From Cutaneotrichosporon cavernicola (taxonomy: Eukaryota; Basidiomycota; Tremellomycetes; Trichosporonales; Trichosporonaceae), in NCBI RefSeq assembly GCF_030864355.1, contig NC_083397.1, positions 1,674,001-1,738,000 on the forward strand: a stretch of DNA of 64,000 nt, in the 5' to 3' direction. Below, one piece after another: positions 33,930-44,546 of this stretch. The notes beneath the pieces were generated by a model, which did no database searches, had not been told where the DNA came from, and worked only from the letters and a program-made list of their open reading frames with translations. The position numbers and the translations under genes are program-made. Numbering within the stretch: the stretch's first letter is position 1; each line of letters opens with the position of its first letter.

Positions 33930-35423
33930 TGTTGCTATGTACAGAGGGTGGGTGGGTAGGGAGAGTGGTGGGAGCGGGAGCGTATAGCGGGAGTGTACAC
34001 AGGGTAAAAGGAATCGAGCGTTGACCTGGGGGCTGCGGGGTCGCGTGGTCGGTGGTCGGGGTCTGAGATTGATCGATGGATCAGTGAGGATTCGATCAAG
34101 ACACAATTGAATACGATGGGTGGCGAGCTAGATCACAACTCTCATAAGTATATGCGGATGTCTGTTGAGCGGATACCAGAGACCGCATGTTCGGCTAACA
34201 TGGAGGCGATGGGACCATTCGCACGCCGCACGGACGTAGGCATTAACGGCTCCGCTGCCCCCGACCGACCGTATCTCCCGAGAATTCTTGTCCGAGAGCG
34301 ATGGGGACGGCATCGCCAGCCGTCGTCGCCGCTGCATGGGGATAGTCCAACGCGGGGGAATCGCTCCCGATAGATCCGTGCGGGGTAGAACACGAAAAGC
34401 TGCGGGGTCCCGAGGAACGACGACGCAGGTAACGAGTGCCTCGGACTATACCCGCCCATGTAACACAATGTCAAGACTCGTATTGGCTCAACGTACTCTC
34501 AACTCGGCCAACTCCCTCGATACATGCCGAGTTTACCGATGGATCCCCGACACGTCCACTGCACACCAGGGGCTGGCTTTGTGCGCCACAGCTTGGACAT
34601 CTGCACCCGTTCCGAGGTGTGCATCAACTTGTGGAGCCCATGCGGCGTGTCTGCCTGGTGCCCCGTCCAACGCCCGCTTGTACCTCGCCAAGTTTGACTT
34701 GGCAAGCAGCTCTCCCGATTTGTACGGCCAGCAGGATCGGAGCAGCATCCTCTGTTGTTGGCGATCCGAAAAGCTCGCCATGCCACAGGCTGATCTGCAA
34801 TCCCTCCTGCCGACCTGCCGAAGGCCAGTCAATGCCGAGGCCCGATGCAGCATTCCGGTAATCGCCGCCCTACGTGCGCGGTTGAATTGCCTCAACACCG
34901 AATGAAAGCCGGATGCCAGTGGAGCCCCAAAGGACGCGCCACGGTGAGTGGAAGAACCACGCATACAAACCAGACCCATGCCATTCAAGAGACACTCTGG
35001 AGAGTTACCCAGAGTTCGGCACGATGCAATGTGAGATGCGGGTGGATGGCAATGGACGGGGAGAGGTAAGGAGATCGAATTCGGCTCGTGTTGACGAGCT
35101 TATCTTGCGGGGGCAGTCCAGGCTTGAGAGAATGGCAAGATTGCTGGCATGAGCATTCTTAACGCTGTTGCTGCTCCCGCTGGGCCTGGAGGTCGAGGCG
35201 ACTTGGTGGTAACGCGGCAACACTAGTTACTGTGGGAGATCTGTCCGCGTGTAAGCAATACACCGTGGCGCTCCCAGAGCACGGGTTCTAGTCGCATCCG
35301 GTGGAAGACATGCTGTGGGGACATTGAGCTGGCTTCTTCACGCGTCACATTTGCATGGCGAGAGATGAGGTGACATAGACAGAATGGGCGTGCAGATCGT
35401 TCTCGTCACAAAGAACCGGGGAG

Positions 35424-35523
35424 GTTTGCTGTAATGCGAGAGAGTTTGCTGTGGTGCGAGAGAGTTTGCGGTAGTGCGAGAGAGTTTGCGGTAGTGCGAG
35501 AGAGTTTGCGGTAGTGCGAGAGA
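35424..35523. repeat. 20-bp minisatellite, 5 copies
   Basis: Five head-to-tail 20-bp units, consensus GTTTGCGGTAGTGCGAGAGA; the first two units differ at a few positions and the last three are identical. Confidence 0.92.
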
Positions 35524-35665
35524 GTCCATGTCGTCTTGAGCTCCTTAGTGGTCTATGTAACGCTGGGACAGTTTCAAGCGACATCGCCACGGCTATCTAA
35601 TCAGATTGCCGCGGTCCAGAGATCACTGCGGAGGCGTGAGCGGCTCGACAACTAGGCTGGGAGAA

Positions 35666-35760
35666 GGATATAAGGAGGTGAGGGAGGGGCAGCTGGGAGT
35701 GGATATGGAGGTGAGGGAGGGGCAGCTGGGAGAAGGATTAGGGACTTGAGGGAGGAGCAG
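35666..35760. repeat. 35-bp imperfect tandem repeat, about 2.7 copies
   Basis: Purine-rich units beginning GGATAT and containing GGTGAGGGAGGGGCAGCT; the third unit is diverged and truncated. Confidence 0.8.
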
Positions 35761-36161
35761 TATTTAGGCGAGACGGGTGTGGGGAATGTAGAGGGGATGA
35801 GCACAGCGCTGTGGCTCAGCCGAAGATGCACTACACGAGCAGATGTGGCCGGGCTGGGGGTTGGGTAAGTTTAGTGAGGTACAAGATCAGTGATAGGTAG
35901 ATTGTGATGAATGAAAAGAAGAATGAAAAGATAGGTGCGTCCAAGCGCGTGTGTGATGCAGTTGGCTGGTCCGCCGTGAAGCAAGGTCAACCGGAACGTG
36001 GCGAGGAAGGTGGTCTGGTCAAAGTACCAAAGTACCAAAGTGAACGCTGTTGCAGTCGTTTGCAACAGTCTCGCCTTACACACCCACTACACCTGATGGC
36101 CCTCAAACACATGCACCACATCGGTCATCATCTGGGTATCATCCTCTCAACACACCCCACC

Positions 36162-36320
36162 ATGTCCAAACTCCACAGCGCGGACACAAACGCAAGGTGC
36201 AATCCCTCCCACGTCGAGGAAGAGCTCCTGTGGCTGTATGAGCATGGCACGCACCGGAAACTACGCGACATCTCGTGGGACGAGCCGACTCAATCGAAAA
36301 CCCACAACCCCGACGATTAG
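36162..36320 (+). CDS. Possible 52-aa small protein
   Basis: Single-exon frame MSKLHSADTNARCNPS..., acidic and polar, with a helical centre (HVEEELLWLYEHGTHRKL) and no signal or span. It ends 17 bp before the convergent 3' end of the PITH gene. The leader (CACCCCACCATGTCC) is a good fungal start context. Not recognised; composition is protein-like, but the short length means it could be chance. Confidence 0.35.
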   Translation: MSKLHSADTNARCNPSHVEEELLWLYEHGTHRKLRDISWDEPTQSKTHNPDD

Positions 36321-36337
36321 TACTATGCATACATACA

Positions 36338-37218
36338 CTAGAAGCCTGGGCGTGATGTGGCACCCATGTCGCTAATCCTGTTCTTGTGGTCGACGGGCCG
36401 CGGCGCCGACTCGTACACGATCGATCCATCGAGCTTGTTCGGCAGCTGACGTCAGGTCCCACGATCTGGCGCCACTCACAGGCTTCCAACTCCCACGCAG
36501 GCCGACATAGTATACACGCGTCGTCTCCTCGTCATCGCCCTCGCTCTCGTTGTGTGGGAAGAAGAGGGCTAGGCTGGTCACAGACGTGAACTTTGCCGCT
36601 CTGGAGTCAGCGCGGCCGAGAGGGAACGCACTTGACCTGGTACTCGGCACCTTGGCGAGCATCGACGACATCAAACTGTTGCGTGGGTTCCCGGCTCTCA
36701 GCGTCCGAGAAGTCGAGGCCCGCAGCGTTGGTGAACTGTATCAGAGAGGTCGTGGGATCAACGCACCACACGCATCTCGCTTGGCCTGAAGCCCTCCTGC
36801 CCCGCCTTGAGGGTGATCGAGCGCAACGACACACTTGCCGTGAATGGGACTGGAGTCAGCTATATGTACCGTTTGCAAAGCTCACTGTGAAGGAGGAGCG
36901 AGTCGTCTAGTTCGCTCTCGAGCCACTGCCATCAGCCGTCCGCTACATTTAATATATAACGCACAATCGTCTCGTCCTCGCGGTTCGCCCAGTCCCTGCT
37001 GTCAGCTGCATCCGAGAATGTCTAGCTCACTTGATGACCACCCGCCCCCTCTCCGCCCCTCCCTCGGCATTCAGCGCAACAACGTGCTCAGTGTCGATGA
37101 CCTTGTACAGGCTATCAGCAGGCCCAGCCTCCATGGGCACGTCGTGGTCGTGTCCCTCATGGTCGCCGTGGTCGTGGTCGTGGCCGTGGTCGTGTCCAGC
37201 TTCGTGTGCGCAGGACAT
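36338..37218 (-). CDS. PITH-domain protein (PITHD1 / TXNL1 C-terminal domain family)
   Basis: Seven exons (37031-37218, 36965-36995, 36886-36925, 36767-36849, 36632-36735, 36480-36600, 36338-36445), 224 aa, close to PITHD1 (about 210). The N-terminus has the family's His/Asp/Gly stretch (HDHGHDHDHGDHEGHDHD), then SLYKVIDTEHVVALN. Core PITH features appear only after splicing: ESELDDSLLLHIPFTASVSLRSITL, FTNAAGLDFSDAES, QQFDVVDA, SLALFFPHNESEGDDEETTR followed by VYYVGLRGSW, and the terminal YESAPRPVDHKNR. Every intron is 30-45 nt. PITH proteins associate with the proteasome (TXNL1) or act in transcriptional control (PITHD1); the role here is unknown. It shares a 235-bp divergent promoter with the Tom6-like gene. 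Confidence 0.9.
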
Positions 37219-37453
37219 GGCGGAGGTGGAGGGTGGAGGGTGGAAGGTGGGAGATAGGAGGATGGAAGGTGAGAGGTGTGGCCAAAGTCTGGGTGGCGAA
37301 ATGGAGGACCTCCACCGGAGTGGTAGAGTGGAGAGCGCATGCCACACGTCCAATCGCCGTTTTCTCCGACCCACCGTCCGCCTGGATCTTTCATCGCCGC
37401 CCATCGATAGACGCTCCGCTCGTCGATCCGCCACCCAACACGCAACAAAAACA

Positions 37454-37773
37454 ATGTCCGCCCCGACTCCCGCCAACCAGCTCTACCTCGGCCCCTCGGG
37501 CGGCCAGCCCGAGCCCCAGGGCCTCCTCTCGTACATCTGGAACGAGCAGATCATGAACCCCGCCAACCGCGATGGTAACCTCAAGTGCGTTGCTCGTCTT
37601 GACGCAATGCCCGTAATGGCATTACGATTACGTTTCGCGCGCGCCCCATGGGACGCCGCTTGTGTTTAGTCTCCCGCTAATGCTGCAGCATCGCCCGCGC
37701 AGTCGGTCTCTTCGCCGTCGGCATCATGTTCGTTCGCAGCGACCTCGCGTCGGCTCTCGTCCCGGTCTTCTAG
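37454..37773 (+). CDS. Tom6-like small TOM-complex subunit
   Basis: Two exons (37454-37584, 37689-37773) give 71 aa: MSAPTPANQLYLGPSGG, then a helix (LLSYIWNEQIMNPANRDGN) and a C-terminal span ending in VGLFAVGIMFVRSDLASALV plus PVF. The tail layout, a single C-terminal span with a (F/M)(I/V)xSxL...P ending, resembles yeast Tom6 (FIQSPLMDMLAPQL). Tom6 stabilises the outer-membrane import channel. The match is by motif recall in a very short protein, so an alternative small tail-anchored protein is possible. Confidence 0.6.
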
Positions 37774-38226
37774 ACGTGAGTTGTGCAGTGAATGGAACAG
37801 CTAACATCAGGTGTAATCATATGATGTACAACAGCTATGCATACCACTCCCACGGCAGAGCTAGCGCAACTGTTGGCTTATACTATTGATTGGGGTTTGA
37901 CGTCACGGACGAGATACGGTACGAAACAAGTCCAAATCAGGTCATTGGTCACGGGAGCTATGGTTCGACAGCAAGGAAGAAAGGCGCAGGGCAAGAACGT
38001 GACGGTACGGGCGCACGGAGACATGATACCAGGCGGAGAAAGGCCGAGCACGAGACACGTCGAGTCGGAAAGACGCTAGTAGAATAGAGTTGAGACGTTT
38101 GACGGGGCGGTGGCGAGACGATATAGAGCGAGAGCAGGCAGCAGGAGCTGGGTCCAGGGCGCAGGGCAGGAAGGGGTATCGAAGGCGCGGACTTGTATCA
38201 CAGAAATTGGAAAGTCGGGCGTGCGG
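37774..38226. other. Convergent intergenic region
   Basis: 3' flanks of the Tom6-like gene and the annexin gene. No recognised feature. Confidence 0.5.
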
Positions 38227-39885
38227 CTAGTTCTGGCTGATGAGGCTGACGAGGGCGTTCTGATACTTGCCCGATGTCTCGCCCTTGACGCGTGCCACGA
38301 GGTCACGGCGGTACAACTGGCGGTACTGGTTCTTGACCAACCCGAAGCGCTGGCGGTCCCAGTGCATGCGGCAGAGGCGGTAGCAGAGACGCTCATCCTT
38401 GGTGCCCATACCGGCCATGGCCGCCTCCAAGAGCTTGGCGTCGCGGTAGACGCCGTTGCCATCGGTCTCAGCGAAGCGCGATATGTGGAGCAGACCATCG
38501 CGCATGTGGCCCGAGAACTCCTTTTCGATCATCTTGGAGAGCGTGAGTCCGTGGCGCTGCGTGAAACCTTGTGCAAGTGCCTGTAGGTGCTGGTTGGAGC
38601 GCTGGAGCAGGATGCCGCAGATGCTAATCTCGTCCGTGCCAATCTTGCCCGGGCCAGCGCGGTACAGCGTCTCAATGTCCTGTTGCACCTGTTGGTGGTT
38701 GACCATGGGGTTCTCGTCACGCGTACCCGACAGTGCCATGTTGAACATGCGCTCCGTCTTCATGCTGAGTTCGCCACGAATGAATGACACCAGGTCCTTG
38801 TTGTACATCCGCCGGAAGCCCTCCTTGAGCAGGAACATCTCCTCGTTGGAGCGGCAGAGAAGAGTCTCGTTAAGCAGATCCTCGTGGGTGCCCATCCCCT
38901 TGCCGGCGCGGTGGATCAGCCAGAGGTCGCCACCGAGCGGGCCAAGCGACTTGAGCCGGAGGATGTACTCGAGCCTGAACTGTCAGTGTGATTCGGCTGT
39001 AACGACTCACCATCCAGACATCTCCTTCTCAATCGTGATCATGAGCGAGCGGCCGTTCTGCTGCTCGAACGTGCGGCTCAGGACATCGACCTGGAACGCG
39101 TCCAAGGGCATCATGACGTTGATCACCGTGTCCTCGTCCGTGCCAAAGCCCTGTGCGTCAGCAAATCTATCGATGGGAGCCTAAAGGAGGCCACAGGTGG
39201 CAACGGCGTGATCGCCGTCGATATCTGCTGCAGGAAGGATACGCACCTTGGTGGCCTTGCGGATTCGGTCCGCGTCAAACTGAGGGTTGTAGTTGGGCAG
39301 GTTCGAGAGCGGCGGTGCAGGCGGAGGAGCGGGAATCTGAACACCCAGGAAGCGAGGACCACCTGATGACGGCGTGAACGCCGGTTGCGCCTGGTAGCCG
39401 CCGGCCGGGTTGCCGTACTGACCAGGAGGGTTGTACGACTGCTGTCCGTACTGTTGCTGCTGTCCGTACGGCTGCTGCCCATACGACTGCTGCCCATAGG
39501 GTTGTTGTGCGGGAGCAGCGTAAGACTGCTGTGGCGGTGCCCCGTACTGGGTCTGGGGAGCTCCGTACTGGGTTGGAGGCGAGCCGTACTGGGTTGGAGG
39601 CGAGCCGTACTGGTTGGCGGGAGCTCCGTACTGGGTCTGCGGCGCTCCGTACTGGTTGGCAGGAGCTCCGTACTGGGTCTGCGGCGCTCCATACTGCTGC
39701 GTCGGGGCGGCGCCGTACGCGCCAGCAGGAGGTGCGCCATACTGGTTCGCTGGCGGAGCACCATACTGGTTTGCCTGGGGAGCGCCGTACTGGTTGGCGG
39801 GAGCGCCGTACTGGGCTTGAGGGGCGCCGTACTGGTTGGGTTGTTGGCCGTAAGGCTGTTGCTGGTTGTATCCTCCGCCGTACAT
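38227..39885 (-). CDS. Annexin with Gln/Tyr/Pro/Gly-rich N-terminal tail
   Basis: Three exons (39247-39885, 39011-39150, 38227-38974), 508 aa. The first ~190 residues are a low-complexity tail of repeated NQYGAP/TQYGAP and YGQQ units, like annexin A7/A11 and fungal homologues. Four annexin repeats follow: GFGTDEDTVINVM, GKGMGTHEDLLNETLL, GPGKIGTDEISICGILLQR, and AGMGTKDERLCYRLCRMHW. Each keeps the GxGT/D-type calcium loop start. Annexins bind acidic phospholipids with Ca2+; such tails promote condensation (known for A11). No signal peptide, so cytosolic with membrane recruitment. The tail repeat leaves several other frames open in both directions, which are artefacts. The start ATG at 39885 gives MYGGGYNQQQPYG. 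Confidence 0.93.
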
Positions 39886-41061
39886 GTCTGTTGTGGAGGA
39901 GTTGTAAAGGGAAAGGGAGTGAAGGAAGTACAAGTGTAAAGTGAGAAAGTGGGCTTGTTCAAGTTGACTATTAATGTAGTGTTGAAGGAAGAGAGATGAG
40001 GTCAAGGTGGCTGTACCGTTTATTGGTATCAACGATGCCAAGCCCTAATCAGGCACAGGTCATGTGGGGAGGCTGTGTATTTGAATAGGTAATTAGAATT
40101 AGGTCTCTGGCTTAACAGAGTGCTTGGCAACCGAATACGTCGGTACGTCGGAGGGTCAGCATTCAACGCCAAGGGCCTATTCAAGCTATTCAAGCCAGTC
40201 TAGTCGATTCCTACCAAACATTAATGAAACGCACAGATCTTCCAGTTGCACAGCCACAGCAATCAAACATTTCAACGTCAACCACCGACGTCACTGTTGC
40301 TATGTATTTACTCTACAGCACCCATATCTCACCCAACCATTGTCCATACCTCCCCCATCCAAGGGATCCAGGAACCCAGACAGACATCCTTGGCTTAAGC
40401 ATCAGCGCCATTCCGGGGTCGATGCGGTCGATCAACTGTCGGGCCGGACGTGGCGCCCCTTCTTCTAATCAAGGGAAGCCGAGGCGATGACAGTATCTGG
40501 AAGGGCACAGAAGGCGAATAGAGCACACAGGAGATGAACCAACTTGCCCAGTCACCAACGGCATGTGTCGCATCAGCAGACGTCCCTTGGCCCTTGGAGG
40601 ACACGGACTGATGGGCCGTACAAGTCATTCCGACCATGATCGCTCACTATCGCTGATATCAGACGACCCGACGGCATAACGTCGAGGTGTACGAATGACG
40701 AGTAGAGTCAGGTAATGCACTGCCAATGGCCTACACAAGTGGCAAATCGGACAAAACTGGCTAGGTTTGTCAGGTGAATCGCCCGTCCAGAACATCCTCA
40801 AACTCGGCCCTAGGGACAACAAGCAGAAGGGGCTCGTCGAGGACCGCATCTCATGGCCTCTTCACATATGATCAAGAACTCGCCTCATGGCTGCGACATT
40901 CGTGGCGGGCCTCGCCACCTCGCCAGCCTCCCGTTGTTGAAGACAACCTGCAGACGCCACCCCGTCCTCCCTTCCCCCGACTCCGCCCCAAGCCACCTGC
41001 ACTTGAAGCTCATCCCTTCGCAGATTGATGATAATGGCATGATAGAGGTACAGTGAATCGT
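39886..41061. other. Intergenic region
   Basis: Upstream of the annexin and downstream of the uS19m gene. No gene-like frame or repeat recognised. Confidence 0.5.
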
Positions 41062-41469
41062 CTACTTGTTCTTGGTTTGCCTGCCGTCAGCCTCACCAGC
41101 CTCACCATTCCTATCCACAGTAGCAGCGCCACACCCAATACGCACCTGAAGGTAAACTTCTTGCGCGTCAAGCTAAACTCGCCCAGCTTGTGTCCGACCA
41201 TCTCCTCGGTAACAGTGATGGGGAGGAAGTCCTTGCCGTTGTGCACCATAAACTTGAGCCCGACAAAGTTTGGCACGATCGTGCACGCGCGCGACTTGGT
41301 GTAGATTGGCAAGTTGTTCTTGAGCGCTTCCTGGAGGTTGGGGAAGGCGGTGAAGTAGGGTCCTGGGATCAGCTGTGCCACGTAGAGACGAGTGACGGTC
41401 GAGTGCGCCCGTTGCGAGCTCCCACCACGCAGTCGCTGGAGCGGAAAGGAGGCGAACCGCACCCGACAT
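41062..41469 (-). CDS. RSM19: Mitochondrial small-subunit ribosomal protein uS19m (Rsm19)
   Basis: Three exons: 7 nt (41463-41469), 41146-41362 and 41062-41080; 80 aa, normal for uS19. After splicing the protein reads [19 protein letters not shown], then the hallmark segments [38 protein letters not shown] and a basic FRQTKNK end. uS19 binds the head of the small subunit near the A/P sites. The first coding exon is only ATGTCGG, followed by a ~100-nt intron that in another frame looks coding; an alternative non-spliced reading lacks an ATG. Residues before GPYF are fewer than in many homologues, so an additional upstream exon is possible. Confidence 0.88.
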
Positions 41470-42158
41470 GAGGAGCCGCTTCAGACAAGCAACATGAGGG
41501 CCGGGAGAGGTGCATTACACGCAGCCGCGCGTCTCACCGCACGCCCAGCGCCCGGACTTCGCGCCTCTCGGAGCAGCAGAGCGCCTCGTCATCCCGCCAA
41601 ACTGCATCCTAGGACGTCCCGGTATCGCTTGTTGCTCATATCGCTGGCTGCTTTGAGAAGCAAGCTCGAGGGGACGCGCGCCTTGAAGCGACAGGTTGGT
41701 GATGGTGTTCACCCGATCTAGACCTCGCGCACGAAACGCCGGCCACCGTATCCGCTACCACGCATCGGAGCGCTCGGCGTTGCAGTTCACGCCGCGCCGC
41801 ACGATGACCAGAGCGTGTATACGAGCGCGCAATTTCTGGCGACCGTGTACCCCTTCAAGCGCCTCGGTAAAGCCCAGCAACCTTCCCACCCTCCCACGCA
41901 CTCTTCCCTTCTCTACTCACCCTTCCAAGTAGACCGGCGGAGGACGGCGACGGTCGGGCGCATAGTGTGTGTTGACGTGGATTAACAGTTGTTGTACTAC
42001 CGTTCCAGATGAACCACGTCCGACTTTTTCCTCCACCGACCAGACGGCGGAACCAAATCGTCCGACCTGACCTCCAACCTCCAACCTCGTGCCGTCATTG
42101 CTAGACCCAGCCAAGCTAGCCTAGCCCATCAACTTAATCGCACTCACACCTACACACC
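41470..42158. other. Divergent intergenic region
   Basis: Promoter region of uS19m (minus) and the Mic12-like gene (plus). No specific element recognised. Confidence 0.5.
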
Positions 42159-42755
42159 ATGGCAGGGTTCCTCCTCGGCGCTGGGTCCGGCGTGCTCGCC
42201 GGCGCGGCAGTGTACTACACCATTTCGACGACGATGGCCCACAGTACCGACCAGATCCGCCGGGAGTGAGTCTCCCAGCTACCTCGGACGGTCGCTCGCT
42301 CGCAGATCGCTGACCACAGCCTCTACACTTCGGCGGCTCTTCTCGAGCGGAGCTTCGACGAGGCCCCGGGTCCTGCACCCTCGAGCTTTGTTGGGCCACG
42401 CGCCGGACCGCCCCCCTTCTCCGAGCTTCTCAAGCAGCGGTGGAACGCTGCGCTAGGCGGCGCGTACGCGCACGCGCGCGAGACGGACTGGATCGCTCTG
42501 GGCGGAGAAGCGGTCGATGGCGTGCGTGGCCAGATTTCCAAGCTGTCCGCCGCGGCGGACGAGACGGTCGCCGACGCTGTTGAGGGACGCGCAGTGGAGG
42601 CGATCGCGGCCGTTGACGGAGCAGCGAACGCAGCTGCCTCCAACTTCGAAAAGGCCATTGAGCCTGTCATGGGGCGGAATGGCGACAACGTGCACGTTGA
42701 CCGTGGACTGAAGGCGTCAGAGCGCGGCATCAAGAGCCCTAAGCGCCTCGTCTAG
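42159..42755 (+). CDS. MICOS subunit Mic12-like mitochondrial protein
   Basis: Two exons (42159-42265, 42320-42755), 180 aa. The N-terminus MAGFLLGAGSGVLAGAAVYY is a Gly-rich membrane span directly at the start, followed by TISTTMAHSTDQIRRDLY and TSAALLERSF, the layout of Mic12/QIL1-type subunits at cristae junctions. The rest is soluble: PPPFSELLKQRWNAALGGAY, HARETDWIALGG, then Ala/Glu-rich helices and a basic tail (RGIKSPKRLV). Assignment is by architecture and weak motif similarity; other inner-membrane proteins with Gly-rich N-terminal spans are alternatives. Confidence 0.5.
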
Positions 42756-42818
42756 ATGCATAAGATAGGACCAAGAGCTGCATGTTGCTACTGACACTAC
42801 TAATGATACAATGGGGAA

Positions 42819-44546
42819 CTAATAGCCGTTGCGGAGCTGCTCCTGCTTCTCCTTGATAAAGTCCTTCATGGACTCGCGCGCGTCGGGATCCACGAACAGG
42901 AGCTTCTCCTTCGGCAGGCCCAGTTGCAAACAGCCCATGCGCGTCGCTTCATCTTGCGCATCGTCGAACAGCTCCTTTGAGAAGAACTCGAACATGACCG
43001 CTGTCGACGTCAGCGGATACACAAGTGGAGCTTTACATTCTTTGTTATCGAGACGGTTGCGCTCGCGATCCCACAGATGCAACTGGTCGGTGATGGACGC
43101 GTGGAGTAATGGTGGAGGGTGGTTGTACATTTGGGGATGCGCATGACTCGCGAGGTACGAGATGATTTGTGACGCAGTGATGCCTTTTCCCATGGCATTC
43201 TTGACGTTCTGCCGGTCAAGTTTGCCAACGACCAGGTTGGGGTACCGAATCTTGATGTCGACGAAGAGGTTGAGGATCTCGATCTCCAACTCGTTGGCTG
43301 ATGTTAGCTGTCAAGCAGAACACAGCTCACAAGTGTACGCATAGATTTTGTAGTTAGTTTCGAGAATGAGGAAACGCTTGTCATCGGCACTCTCGGACCT
43401 TGACTCAGATAGGTCGCCTGAGCACAGCGAAGTTGCGAGGTGTGTCGGGAAGAACTGGTCTGGCGCGTCTGGCGAGCGATAGATGAACCCGTACTGTTCG
43501 AGGTCTTCAAGGATGGCCTGCGCGCGAGGAAAGCTCTTGGACGCGGAGTATCCCTGTCCCAGTTGCATACAGCCCAGCGAGAAGAAGACAGATAATACGT
43601 CTGCTGCGTTCTCGCCTCGATGCTGCTTGCCGTAGATGTACGCCACGAGGACGTGCCACAGCTGGGTCTGGCGGTCTTGCAAGAGGAACGAGAAGCCTTC
43701 GGCAGTCATATCGAGGGTGCTGTATGAACGCCGCGAAGTGGGATGCCTGCAAACGTCAGTTGTAGTTGGCGTTTCCGGCGTACAAGTCCTTCATAAGCCC
43801 GGCATTGCAGAGTAAGTCCAACACAGCGTCCTGTGGACGCCTTCTAGAATTCCCCGACGACACCATGTACTTGAGAATGGCCTTTGGTCAGTTGACACCA
43901 TAAGTCGGACGCACCTCCCACGAGTCTTCTCCGTGGCTGATCAAGTCCTCCTGGCTTGGGGCTGACCCGCCGCCTTCATACGGCACTCCGAACGAATTTG
44001 ACGTTCCCCTGTCCGTCAGCTTCATGTCGAGGATCTAGCCGCCACTCCCGCAAACGCACAGTCCAGTGAGTGCATTTCTGAGTCCATGCTTGAAGGAGTC
44101 TCGCAGGGGCCAGTGGAACTTGGGCGCCTTGCCTCCCTTCTGCGACAACGGGTGGAAGATGTGACGCGCCAACGCCGGACGAATAATGGCTTCGGCACTG
44201 AATGGTTAGCCATCTAACTGCCCGTGGATAGACTTACGCTTCGGGCGGGAGGCGTTCGTCCATCCCGCAGAATGCCTTGAGCTCCGCACTCCTCATCGTC
44301 TGGTGCGACCAAACAACGTGCAGGATGATCTGCCGGCACACGGGAGGCAGCAGCCTGTAATGAATGAGTTACAGCCCAGGCATGTGCCTACCTCAGCATG
44401 CAAAGGCATGTTGCCTCCGACTGGTAGATGTTCTCGTAAAAGGTCGCAGGCTGGCTGTCGAGGAAGCGATCCAAAGGTGCCGTGGGTGATTGTTCCTCCG
44501 GCCCAGTGTCGGCGCGCGACGGGTCGCTGAACTTCTGTGCAACCAT
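42819..44546 (-). CDS. TFB2: TFIIH core subunit p52 (Tfb2)
   Basis: Eight exons (44392-44546, 44238-44354, 44060-44197, 43915-44008, 43784-43881, 43331-43746, 43037-43297, 42819-43000), 486 aa, matching Tfb2 (about 500). Acts in the TFIIH core, anchoring and stimulating the XPB/Ssl2 ATPase in transcription initiation and nucleotide excision repair. Segments: LDRFLDSQPATFYENIYQSE, LPPVCRQIILHVVWS, FKHGLRNALTGLG, WEAILKYMVSSGNS, the most conserved GFSFLLQDRQTQLWHVLV, LEDLEQYGFIYR, then FLILETNYKIYAYTSNELEI and the Ssl2-contacting C-terminal domain (LWDRERNRLDNKES, FDDAQDEATRMGCLQLG). All eight exons are in phase, and the intron pattern is uniform. The 3' end converges with the Mic12-like gene. 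Confidence 0.9.

Larger units (their letters stand above)
33930..36161. other. Gene-poor 2.2-kb interval with tandem arrays
   Basis: Several overlapping frames of 100-200 codons lie at 34.1-35.0 kb on both strands, but none has recognisable motifs or splice support, so no gene is called. Two minisatellites (35424-35523 and 35666-35760) are the only clear structures. Confidence 0.5.

Noticed and set aside
34288..34988. Overlapping frames of 140-205 codons on both strands
   Set aside because: No recognisable motif, splice pattern or start context favours one; they overlap each other, as random open frames in GC-rich DNA do.
35424..35760. Direct-repeat arrays considered as CRISPR
   Set aside because: Units are contiguous without unique spacers, and the genome is eukaryotic.
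39385..39944. Long plus-strand frames opposite the annexin tail
   Set aside because: All frames are open because the tail DNA is repetitive; the minus frame has annexin motifs and correct splicing.
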